This document shows positions 5,923 to 14,951 of a DNA stretch of 14,951 bases, piece after piece (the stretch's first letter is position 1; each line of letters opens with the position of its first letter). The notes below the pieces were generated by a model, which saw only the letters and a list, made by a program, of their open reading frames with translations, was not told where the DNA came from and searched no databases. The translations under genes and the position numbers were made by a program. The DNA is from JBDHRG01 sp039807445 (GTDB lineage Bacteria > Pseudomonadota > Gammaproteobacteria > Competibacterales > Competibacteraceae). The stretch is taken from the NCBI GenBank assembly GCA_039807445.1, contig JBDHRG010000100.1, positions 1-14,951 on the forward strand, in the 5' to 3' direction.

Positions 5923-6404
5923 GCGAAGATCTCCTTGAGCGGCGCTTCGTAGCGCCGCTTGATCGCGTCGGCGAGCGCGGCCGGGTCGGTGCAGTGCAGC
6001 GCGTGGACGAGCAGGGTGCGGCGGTCGGCGCCGAGGTCGCAGCTGACGGTGCCCGGGGTCATCGTCACGGTGTTGGCCAGCAGCGCCAGTACGAATTCGT
6101 CGGCGAGCGCGACCGGCACCTCGACGAAGCGCGGCTGCAGCCGCGCCGGCGAACCCAGGATCAGCTTCGCCACCTGCAGGTTGGCGACGACGATGTCGTA
6201 GAGCACCATCAGCAGGAAGCCGGCGAGCTTGAGCGGGCGGGCGACGCGCGAGCGCCCGGGCCAGAACGGTGCGCACAGCCTGGGCAGGCCGACGGCGAGC
6301 AGCGCGCCGAGCACGAGCTGGCCCGGGGCGACCGACTGCACCAGCAGCAGCCAGCTCAGCAGCAGCGTCAGGCTCAGCAGCGGACGGGGGAACAGCGGCT
6401 TCAT
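5916..6404 (-). CDS. mrpE: Na+/H+ antiporter subunit E
   Basis: A 162-residue protein with two or three N-terminal transmembrane helices (about 8-45 and 60-80) and a soluble C-terminal domain carrying LANTVTMTPGTVSCDL (about 108-123), the conserved TPGT block of MrpE/MnhE. The ATG at 6404 is preferred over a GTG three codons upstream: GAGGTG stands 6 nt before the ATG and would be consumed by the GTG start. It begins 10 bp after the mrpD stop and overlaps mrpF. MrpE is needed for assembly and activity of the antiporter in studied bacteria. Confidence 0.92.
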   Translation of the reverse strand: MKPLFPRPLLSLTLLLSWLLLVQSVAPGQLVLGALLAVGLPRLCAPFWPGRSRVARPLKLAGFLLMVLYDIVVANLQVAKLILGSPARLQPRFVEVPVALADEFVLALLANTVTMTPGTVSCDLGADRRTLLVHALHCTDPAALADAIKRRYEAPLKEIFAC

Positions 6405-6414
6405 CGCCGGCACC

Positions 6415-7914
6415 TCAGCGCGGGGTCGCCAGCACGGCGTCGACGTAGGCCGGGGCGTCGAGCAGCTGCCGCGCGGCCGCCTGGGCGTAGTCGGCGAGCG
6501 GAGCGGCGGCGAGCGCGAGCAGCGGCCCGGCAGCGAGCAGCGCAGCCGTCGGAGTGCAGGCGCGCCACGGCAGCGGCGGGGCGACGGGGGGGGCAGCCTC
6601 GGTGTGCCAGAACAGCGCGCTGCCGGCGCGCGCCAGCGCGATCACCACCACGATCGACGCGCCGAGCAGTATGCCCCAGCCCCAGGCCAGCGCCGGCGAA
6701 CCCTCGAAGGCCTGCAGCACCAGCAGCTTGCCGGTGAAGCCCGACAGCGGCGGCAGGCCAGCGACCGCGACCGCGCCGAGCACGAACAGCGCGCCCAGCC
6801 GCGAGGCCTGCGCCAGCGGCGGGGCCGGGTGCAGCGCATCGCCCGCGGGGCCGCGCTGGCCGCCGAGCAGGTCGGCGAGCAGGAACAGCCCGGCGGCGAT
6901 CAGGCTCGAGTGCACCAGGTACACCAGCGCCGCGGCGATGCCGGCTTCGCTGAACAGCCCCACGGCGGCGAGCAGCGTGCCGACCGAAGCGACCACCAGC
7001 CAGGCGAGCAGGCGGCGCAACTCGGCGGCGGCGAGCGCGCCGATCACGCCGAGCGCGTGGGTGGCGAGCGCGAGCGGCAGCAGCCAGGGGGCGACCGGGT
7101 TGGCGTCCGGGCCGAAGCCGAGCGGGAACACGCGCAGGATCGCGTAGGCGCCGACCTTGGTCATCACCGCGAACAGCGCCGCGACCGCGCCCGGCGCGCG
7201 CGCGTAGGTTTCGGGCAGCCACAGGTGCAGCGGCGCGAGCGCCGCCTTCAGTCCGAACACGACCAGCAGCAGCCCCGCCGCGGCCTCGAGCGGGATGCGC
7301 TGCGAAGCCTCGAGCGCGGCGAAGCGCACCGCCAGGTCGGCGAGGTTCAGCGTGCCGGCGATGCCGTACAGCGTGCCCAGCGCGATCAGGAACAGCGCCG
7401 AGCCGAGCAGGTTCAGCACCACGTAGCGCAGCCCGGCGCGCGCGCGGCGCGCGCCGCCGCCGTGCAGCTGCAGGCCGTACGAGGCGATCAGCAGCACCTC
7501 GAAGAACACGAACAGGTTGAACAGGTCGCCGGTCAGGAAGGCGCCGTTGAGCCCCATCAGCTGGAACTGGAACAGCGGATGGAAGAAGGCGCCGTGGGCG
7601 TCGTCGCCGCGCGTGCAGGCGTGCGCGAGCGCGCCGAGCGCGATCGCGGCGGCGACGGCGAGCATCAGCGCGCCGAGGCGGTCGAGCACCAGGCCGATGC
7701 CGAACGGGGCCGGCCAGCCGCCGAGCGCGTAAGTCGCGATGTCCCCGCCCGAGGCGGCGAGCAGCAGCTTGGCGGCGAGCGCGAGGCCGGCGGCGGCGGC
7801 GGCGAGCCCGAGCTTGCGCTGGAATCCGAGGCCGAGGCGGCCGGCCGCGAGCAGCGCGATGCCGGCGGCGAAGGGCAGCAGCACCGGCGCGATCAGCCAG
7901 TGGTCCGGGCTCAT
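6415..7914 (-). CDS. mrpD: Na+/H+ antiporter subunit D (complex I NuoM/N-like)
   Basis: A 499-residue integral membrane protein with about 14 predicted helices, homologous to the proton-pumping NuoL/M/N subunits of complex I. Key residues are visible: Glu139 in LFNLFVFFEVLLIASY, Lys223 in VFGLKAALAPLHLWLP and Lys253 in AVMTKVGAYAILRVFP, matching the Glu and Lys residues shown to be essential in Mrp proton/cation translocation. Length agrees with MrpD/MnhD. The start overlaps the mrpC stop by 4 bp (ATGA-type coupling). Very high GC makes long antisense frames here, but the membrane-protein pattern is unambiguous on this strand. Confidence 0.95.
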   Translation of the reverse strand: MSPDHWLIAPVLLPFAAGIALLAAGRLGLGFQRKLGLAAAAAGLALAAKLLLAASGGDIATYALGGWPAPFGIGLVLDRLGALMLAVAAAIALGALAHACTRGDDAHGAFFHPLFQFQLMGLNGAFLTGDLFNLFVFFEVLLIASYGLQLHGGGARRARAGLRYVVLNLLGSALFLIALGTLYGIAGTLNLADLAVRFAALEASQRIPLEAAAGLLLVVFGLKAALAPLHLWLPETYARAPGAVAALFAVMTKVGAYAILRVFPLGFGPDANPVAPWLLPLALATHALGVIGALAAAELRRLLAWLVVASVGTLLAAVGLFSEAGIAAALVYLVHSSLIAAGLFLLADLLGGQRGPAGDALHPAPPLAQASRLGALFVLGAVAVAGLPPLSGFTGKLLVLQAFEGSPALAWGWGILLGASIVVVIALARAGSALFWHTEAAPPVAPPLPWRACTPTAALLAAGPLLALAAAPLADYAQAAARQLLDAPAYVDAVLATPR

Positions 7915-8236
7915 GCGTCCTCCCGCGCGTCGACATGGTCGTGGCCGGTCTCGGCACGCAGGCGCAGCGCCAGCACCACCAGGAAGGCGGTCATGCCGAA
8001 GCCGATCACGATCGCGGTCAGCACCAGCGCCTGCGGCAGCGGGTCGGCATAGGGGCCGGGCCCGCGGATGATCGGCGCGGCGCCGCTGGCTAGCCGGCCC
8101 GCGGCGAACAGGAACAGGTTGACGGCGTAGGACAGCAGCGTCAGCCCCAGCACCACCGCGAAGGTACGTGCGCGCAGCACCAGGAACACGCCGCAGGCGC
8201 TCAGGACGCCCACGGTCAGCGAGAACAGCATCTCCA

Positions 8237-8237
<1 letters not shown>
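7911..8237 (-). CDS. mrpC: Na+/H+ antiporter subunit C (NuoK-like)
   Basis: A 108-residue protein with three predicted helices, homologous to complex I NuoK. The block YADPLPQALVLTAIVIGFG (63-81) is the hallmark of MrpC/MnhC. The C-terminus is hydrophilic and acidic. The ATG shares one base with the mrpA stop (TGATG), so translation is coupled. It is expected to join MrpD in the membrane core. Confidence 0.95.
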
Positions 8238-11026
<2,789 letters not shown>

Positions 11027-11130
11027 CGTGCCTCGGTGCGAGAGGTGGATGGCCGACGGCGCCGTGACGTCCTGAGCTCGCGCGCGAAGCTCGCCAGCGT
11101 GGCACCGGTCGATTGCAAAATCCTATCAGA

Positions 11131-11166
11131 GAACGGAATACGTTCAGGGAAGTTCCCGGATCCGGG
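11131..11166. promoter_or_regulatory. Three stacked palindromes in the mrp upstream region
   Basis: GAACG-gaata-CGTTC (11131-11145), GGGAAGTTCCC (11147-11157) and CCCGGATCCGGG (11155-11166) stand side by side or overlapping in the gap between the ppsA terminator and mrpA. On the minus strand they precede a weak -10-like TAGGAT (around 11120). They could be operator sites for the mrp promoter; no known regulator motif was recognised. Confidence 0.35.
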
Positions 11167-11172
11167 CATGAA

Positions 11173-11202
11173 AAACCCGCCCTCGCAGTGCAGGGCGGGT
11201 TT
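11173..11202 (-). terminator. Intrinsic terminator of ppsA
   Basis: On the minus strand AAACCCGCCCT and AGGGCGGGTTT form a perfect 11-bp stem with an 8-nt loop, followed by two more T residues to give a run of five. It lies about 60 bp after the ppsA stop codon and separates ppsA transcription from the mrp operon on the same strand. Confidence 0.85.
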
Positions 11203-11260
11203 GGGCGGGGAGTTCGCAGGGAGGCCGGGAGGGAACTCCGGCCTCAGACGCGAGCCGTGA

Positions 11261-13633
11261 TCAGACCTTTTCGTCGGCCAGGTACAGCCAGGTCTCGACC
11301 ACGCTGTCGGGGTTCAGCGAGACGCTGTCGATACCCTGGTCCATCAGCCACTTGGCCAGGTCCGGGTGATCCGAGGGGCCCTGGCCGCAGATGCCGATGT
11401 ACTTGCCCTGCTTGCGGCAGGCCTGGATCGCCAGGTGCAGCAGCTTCTTGACCGCCGGGTTGCGCTCGTCGAACAGGTGCGCGATCAGCCCCGAGTCGCG
11501 GTCCAGGCCCAGCGTCAGCTGGGTCAGGTCGTTCGAGCCGATCGAGAAGCCGTCGAAGTACTCGAGGAACTCCTCGGCGAGCAGCGCGTTCGAGGGCAGC
11601 TCGCACATCATGATCAGCTTCAGGCCGTTCTCGCCGCGTTTGAGGCCGTTGGCCGCGAGCAGCTCGACGACCTGGGCGGCTTCATCGAGCGTGCGCACGA
11701 ACGGGATCATGACCTGGACGTTGGTCAGGCCTATGATCTCGCGCACCTTCTTCAGCGCGCGGACCTCGAGTTCGAAGCAGTCGCGGAAGCTCTCGGAGAT
11801 ATAGCGCGAGGCGCCACGGTAGCCGAGCATCGGGTTCTCTTCGTCGGGCTCGTACAGCGAGCCGCCGATCAGATTGGCGTACTCGTTGGACTTGAAGTCC
11901 GACATGCGCACGATCACCGGTTTCGGCGCGAAGGCCGCGGCCAGCGTGGCGATGCCTTCGGCGAGCTTGTCGACGTAGAAATCGACCGGGGAGGCGTAGC
12001 CGGCGATCTGGGCATCGACGCGCGTCTTCAGGTCGGCAGGCAGCTTGTCGTAGTTCAGCAGCGCCTTCGGGTGCACGCCGATCATGCGGTTGATGATGAA
12101 CTCGAGGCGCGCCAGCCCCACGCCGGCGTTCGGCAGACGGGAGAAGTCGAAGGCGCGGTCCGGGTTGCCGACATTCATCATGATCTTGAACGGCAGTTCG
12201 GGCATCGCATCGAGGCTGATCTCCTTGACGTCGAAGTCGATCAGGCCCTGGTAAATGTAGCCGGTGTCGCCCTCGGCGCAAGAAACCGTGACTTCCATGC
12301 CGTCGCGGATCACGTCGGTGGCGTTGCCGCAGCCGACCACGGCCGGAATACCCAGCTCGCGCGCGATGATCGCCGCGTGGCAAGTGCGCCCGCCGCGGTT
12401 GGTGACGATCGCCGAAGCGCGCTTCATGATCGGCTCCCAGTCGGGGTCGGTCATGTCGGTGACCAGCACGTCGCCGGGCTGCACCCGCGCCATTTCCTTG
12501 ACGTCATGGATGATGCGCACGGTGCCCGAGCCGATGCGCTGGCCGATCGAGCGGCCGGTGGCAAGCACTTCGGAGCGGTGCGACAACTGGTAGCGCTGCA
12601 TCACCTGCGAATCGGCGCGGCTCTTCACCGTCTCCGGGCGTGCCTGCAGGATGTAGAGCTTGCCGTCGATGCCGTCGCGACCCCATTCGATGTCCATCGG
12701 GCGGCCGTAGTGGCTCTCGATGATCAGTGCCTGGCGAGCCAGGGCTTCGACCTCGGCGTCGCTCAGCGAGAACTTGCGACGCTCGGGCTGCGGCACGTCG
12801 ATGGTCTTGACGCTGCGGCCCGCAGCCCTCTCGTCGCTGTAGACCATCTTGATGGCTTTGCCGCCGAGGTTGCGGCGCAGGATCGCCGGGCGGCCGGCGC
12901 GCAGCGTCGGCTTGTGCACGTAGAATTCGTCGGGGTTCACCGCCCCCTGCACCACGGTTTCGCCGAGGCCGTACGACGCGGTGATGAACACCGCCTCGTC
13001 GAAGCCCGATTCGGTGTCGAGCGTGAACATTACGCCGGCGGCACCGACGTCCGAGCGGCACATACGCTGGATGCCGGCCGACAGCGCGACTTCGCTGTGC
13101 TCGAAGCCGTGGTGCACGCGGTAGGCGATCGCGCGGTCGTTGTAGAGCGACGCGAACACGTGCTTGATCGCAGTCAGCACATGGTCGAGGCCGCGCACGT
13201 TCAGGAAGGTTTCCTGCTGGCCGGCGAAGGATGCGTCGGGCAAGTCTTCGGCGGTCGCCGAGGAGCGCACCGCGACCGAGATATCGACGCCGCTGTCGGC
13301 CTCCATCTTGCGGTACGCTGCAGTAATCGCCTCCAGCAGCGCCGGCTGGAACGGCGCGTCGACCACCCACTGGCGCACGCGTGCGCCGGTCTCGGCCAGT
13401 GCGTCGACATCTTCGATGTCCAGCTTGGCCAGCTCGGCGTTGATCTTCTCGATCAGGCCGTTGACCGTCAGGAACTCCCAGAAGGCCGCGGCCGTGGTCG
13501 CGAAGCCGCCCGGCACCTGGACGCCGGCCGCCGACAGATGGCTGATCATCTCACCGAGGGAGGCGTTCTTGCCACCGACGCGGTCGACGTCTCCCATGCC
13601 GAGCGTTTCAAACCAAAGCACGTACTCTGCCAA
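11261..13633 (-). CDS. ppsA: Phosphoenolpyruvate synthase
   Basis: Converts pyruvate, ATP and water to PEP, AMP and phosphate, the first gluconeogenic step from pyruvate or lactate; cytosolic. The 790-residue product is close to E. coli PpsA (792) throughout. The N-terminal ATP-binding domain has DVDRVGGKNASLGEM and AVRSSATAEDLPDASFAGQQ; the swivelling domain has the phosphorylated His in GGRTCHAAIIARELG (about residue 420); the C-terminal TIM barrel has GVGLARLEFIINRMIG, the FSIGSNDLTQL block and the catalytic-Cys motif GICGQGPSDH. I choose a TTG start at 13633: AAGGGG lies 7 nt upstream and homologues begin at this point. An in-frame ATG at 13666 adds 11 residues but has no clear ribosome site. 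It ends at its own terminator. Confidence 0.95.
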   Translation of the reverse strand: MAEYVLWFETLGMGDVDRVGGKNASLGEMISHLSAAGVQVPGGFATTAAAFWEFLTVNGLIEKINAELAKLDIEDVDALAETGARVRQWVVDAPFQPALLEAITAAYRKMEADSGVDISVAVRSSATAEDLPDASFAGQQETFLNVRGLDHVLTAIKHVFASLYNDRAIAYRVHHGFEHSEVALSAGIQRMCRSDVGAAGVMFTLDTESGFDEAVFITASYGLGETVVQGAVNPDEFYVHKPTLRAGRPAILRRNLGGKAIKMVYSDERAAGRSVKTIDVPQPERRKFSLSDAEVEALARQALIIESHYGRPMDIEWGRDGIDGKLYILQARPETVKSRADSQVMQRYQLSHRSEVLATGRSIGQRIGSGTVRIIHDVKEMARVQPGDVLVTDMTDPDWEPIMKRASAIVTNRGGRTCHAAIIARELGIPAVVGCGNATDVIRDGMEVTVSCAEGDTGYIYQGLIDFDVKEISLDAMPELPFKIMMNVGNPDRAFDFSRLPNAGVGLARLEFIINRMIGVHPKALLNYDKLPADLKTRVDAQIAGYASPVDFYVDKLAEGIATLAAAFAPKPVIVRMSDFKSNEYANLIGGSLYEPDEENPMLGYRGASRYISESFRDCFELEVRALKKVREIIGLTNVQVMIPFVRTLDEAAQVVELLAANGLKRGENGLKLIMMCELPSNALLAEEFLEYFDGFSIGSNDLTQLTLGLDRDSGLIAHLFDERNPAVKKLLHLAIQACRKQGKYIGICGQGPSDHPDLAKWLMDQGIDSVSLNPDSVVETWLYLADEKV

Positions 13634-13729
13634 AGTCGTTCCCCTTACCGGTTCAACAGACAACATTCAGTCATGATCGAAGGAGGCTTGCCGGCGACAG
13701 GGCACGGCGTGGCCAAGGCCGGGCCTCGA

Positions 13730-13752
13730 CGATGCCACCCCCGAGGGCATCG
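13730..13752 (-). other. Hairpin in the ppsA leader
   Basis: CGATGCC (13730-13736) and GGCATCG (13746-13752) pair perfectly around a 9-nt loop. It is within the putative ppsA leader about 100 nt before the start codon. There is no T tract, so attenuation is not evident; a regulatory or stabilising role is possible. Confidence 0.3.
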
Positions 13753-13868
13753 CCAGCCGGGGTCGGTGTCCGGCGGTGGGCAGCGGTGTAGCGTCCGTGT
13801 AACGCACATCCGATGCCGGCTCGATCGCCTGCACCTTTCCAGGCAAGTGCATGGCTTCGAGTGCGGCG

Positions 13869-13876
13869 ATTATAAT
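13869..13876. promoter_or_regulatory. Palindromic -10 box ATTATAAT
   Basis: TATAAT occurs on both strands within one AT-rich octamer in otherwise GC-rich DNA. On the minus strand TTTCCC lies exactly 17 bp upstream as a poor -35; on the plus strand the corresponding hexamer (TGCATG) is also weak. It could start ppsA leftward and the DUF1249 gene rightward, possibly with activators. Confidence 0.4.
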
Positions 13877-14004
13877 GTGCGGTCAGTGGCCGGGAAATTG
13901 GATTTTGCTGCTCTGCGGCGAAAGCCTTTCCCTTTTTTCACATCGTGGTTTCTGCTGTTTGTAGATTCCCGCCAGACAGCTTTCCCGCCCGTTCCCGCCG
14001 CCGC

Positions 14005-14484
14005 ATGACGCCCAAGCTCCTGCACAGTTGCAAGCCCCATCCCGGGCTCGATCCGCGGCCTGGCAGCTTCGCCGGGCTGATGGACCTGTATGAACGTAAC
14101 TATATGATGCTCCGCCGCCTGATCCCGGCGATGCCGGAGCAGGGCACCCGCTGGGTATCGGGCGCGGAGGGAGCGCTCGACCTGCATCTGGCGGTGCGCG
14201 AGCGCTTTCGCTTCACCAGCGAACTCGGGCTGACCTACCGTTTCGTGCGCGACGGCATGGTGGTCGACGAACCGGATGTGCTAGTACGCATCTATCACGA
14301 TGCGCGGCTCGCCGAAGTCATGGTGGCGCACCTGCGCCACTGGCCGGCGTTCGGATCCCATGAGCTGCTCGAAGCGAGCCCGCTGCGCGAGCGCTGGCAC
14401 GTCAGTCGCTTCTTCTACAAGTGGCTCGGCTATTGCTTGCGCCAGGGGCATGGCCATTGGCGCAATGTGACAGGCAATCCATGA
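14005..14484 (+). CDS. DUF1249 (YqiB-like) family protein
   Basis: A 159-residue cytosolic protein of unknown function. It shows the family's ordered blocks: FAGLMDLYERNYMMLRRLIP (about 23-42), corresponding to the MMRLCEMNF…LRRLLP region of E. coli YqiB, DVLVRIYHDARLAEVMV (about 91-107; RLYHDA in YqiB) and FFYKWLGYCLRQGH (about 136-149). Length is normal. The ATG at 14005 is chosen over an in-frame GTG at 13945 because the extra 20 residues have no family match and lie in the leader. The last residues (HWRNVTGNP) overlap a region that, in another frame, resembles an iscR 5' end, so the native C-terminus may have been altered. Confidence 0.82.
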   Translation: MTPKLLHSCKPHPGLDPRPGSFAGLMDLYERNYMMLRRLIPAMPEQGTRWVSGAEGALDLHLAVRERFRFTSELGLTYRFVRDGMVVDEPDVLVRIYHDARLAEVMVAHLRHWPAFGSHELLEASPLRERWHVSRFFYKWLGYCLRQGHGHWRNVTGNP

Positions 14485-14630
14485 TCCGCTGGAGCCTGTG
14501 ACGCTGACCGACATCTCGCGCTGCCGAGAGAGTTCATTGCCGTATTCTCGAGCAGTTGTTTACGAAATTGCGCAAACACGGCCTCATCGAGGGTGTCCGC
14601 GGCTCAGGGGGCAGCTATCGGCTAGGGTAG
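14477..14630 (+). pseudogene. iscR: iscR/Rrf2-family regulator remnant with a frameshift
   Basis: From 14477 one frame reads HDPLEPVTLTDISRCRESSLPY; after one extra T near 14546 the next frame continues LEQLFTKLRKHGLIEGVRG and SGGSYRLG, then TAG at 14628. Joined, this matches IscR from its second helix through the winged-helix wing (PVPLADIS…SLSYLEQLFSRLRKNGL…VRGPGGGY in E. coli). The first 20 or so residues (MRLTTKGR…) are missing or degraded, and the iron-sulphur domain with its three cysteines is absent, since no match follows the stop. It is a dead fragment of an Rrf2-type DNA-binding domain. A tentative trace of the 5' end may persist within the last codons of the DUF1249 gene in another frame. 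Confidence 0.7.
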
Positions 14631-14700
14631 TCAGCCGCTTGCATCGGCATGGTCGACGTCCTCGTACGCCGCCGCTCGCACTGGACCGTCACAAGAGCTG

Positions 14701-14728
14701 TTGACATTCGAGGCATAGTTGATAAGAT
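14701..14728 (+). promoter_or_regulatory. Strong sigma70-type promoter
   Basis: A perfect -35 TTGACA (14701-14706) is separated by 16 bp from TAAGAT (14723-14728, four of six consensus bases). The stretch ATAGTTGATAAGATAGTC across the -10 resembles two IscR type-1 half-sites with a spacer one base short. Transcription would run right, into non-coding G-rich sequence. What it drives is beyond the window or is an RNA. Confidence 0.55.
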
Positions 14729-14951
14729 AGTCATTCTTCGCACGCTGAAGCCGATTTGGTTGATGTGGTGAAGAACAGAAGAGCGCGGTGCAAGCTTGAC
14801 CTCAGTTGAGGGAGGCTGTGCAGCGTCGGAGTGCTCCGGTGGGTGGTTCGAGAAGGGGTTTGGAGACGGACCGCGTGGGCTTGCCGGGTGGAGTGGCGTG
14901 TAGGATGCGCGCTGTGCCGAGCCGTGGGGGTTCGGTGGGTGGGGATCTTTG
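14729..14951 (+). other. G-rich non-coding tract downstream of the promoter
   Basis: No credible reading frame was found on either strand. The plus strand is strongly G-biased with several GGTGGG or GGGG runs, and contains short stems: CCTCA/TGAGG (about 14800), CGGAG/CTCCG (about 14828) and CCGAGCC/GGTTCGG (14917-14935). It could be a 5' leader or an unrecognised structured RNA; it does not resemble 16S, tmRNA, RNase P or SRP RNA as far as I can tell by eye. Confidence 0.35.

Larger units (their letters stand above)
13667..14004. other. Divergent intergenic region between ppsA and the DUF1249 gene
   Basis: About 340 bp without a convincing gene. It holds the self-complementary ATTATAAT (13869-13876), which can serve as a -10 box on either strand, a 7-bp hairpin in the ppsA leader (13730-13752) and the palindrome GGCCAAGGCC (13711-13720). 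If the minus-strand -10 is used, ppsA would have an untranslated leader of about 230 nt. No ppsR (DUF299) gene is here, although in many betaproteobacteria it lies divergent from ppsA. Confidence 0.5.

Noticed and set aside
6229..8052. A 607-codon plus-strand frame and a 518-codon minus-strand frame over mrpD
   Set aside because: Both are low-complexity shadows of mrpD, which has the correct family sequence and residues.
11115..11157. sigma-E/ECF-like pair GGAACTT … TCTGA upstream of mrpA (minus strand)
   Set aside because: The spacer counts to 19 bp, about three more than ECF promoters normally have, so the match is probably fortuitous.
13667..13852. A 61-codon minus-strand ORF in the ppsA leader
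   Set aside because: No ribosome site, no recognisable sequence pattern; more likely an untranslated leader.
11366..14008. An 880-codon open frame on the plus strand opposite ppsA
   Set aside because: ppsA is unmistakable on the minus strand; this frame is stop-free only because of codon bias.

Overview
The window looks like chromosomal DNA of a high-GC betaproteobacterium, with the Rhodocyclales (Thauera/Azoarcus type) the best guess. That rests on the very GC-rich coding sequence, a DUF1840 protein, an mrp operon with fused A and B subunits, an E. coli-like PpsA and a DUF1249 protein. No rRNA, tRNA, CRISPR array, transposase or integrase was found, so the placement is an inference.

Left part (1-4856) looks accessory. 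A minus-strand cluster encodes a small periplasmic cupin, a carboxymuconolactone-decarboxylase-family protein and an alpha/beta-hydrolase lipoprotein, all apparently intact and all with export signals. It is flanked by two broken aldo/keto reductase (AKR) pieces: a Tat-lipoprotein AKR cut off half way at the window's left edge, and a 57-codon ORF that starts like an AKR and changes into a Tat-like signal. A LysR regulator is divergent from the cluster, and a 5'-truncated higA antitoxin remnant follows it. About 300 bp of non-coding DNA with short phased direct repeats then leads to a sequence (4833-4856) that reads as the last codons of GMP synthase guaA (…TIEWE-stop). The 3' end of guaA is a known integration hotspot. 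I read this as the chromosome-distal att repeat of a guaA-integrated genomic island whose integrase and intact guaA lie left of the window.

Middle part (4857-11026) looks like core chromosome. A strong hairpin, probably the old guaA terminator, and a DUF1840 gene are on the plus strand. Converging on them is a complete six-gene operon, mrpA(B)-C-D-E-F-G, for a multisubunit Na+(K+)/H+ antiporter, with tightly overlapping genes on the minus strand.

Right part (11027-14951): ppsA (PEP synthase) is on the minus strand with a clear intrinsic terminator and probably a TTG start. A DUF1249 gene diverges from it. After that gene comes a frameshifted iscR/Rrf2 DNA-binding-domain remnant, then a good sigma70-type promoter leading into a G-rich, non-coding, possibly structured stretch that runs off the window.

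The most interesting points are the guaA-derived att site with its neighbouring repeats, the all-exported enzyme cluster bounded by AKR debris, and the unexplained promoter plus G-rich tract at the right end. I do not see a complete novel system inside the window.
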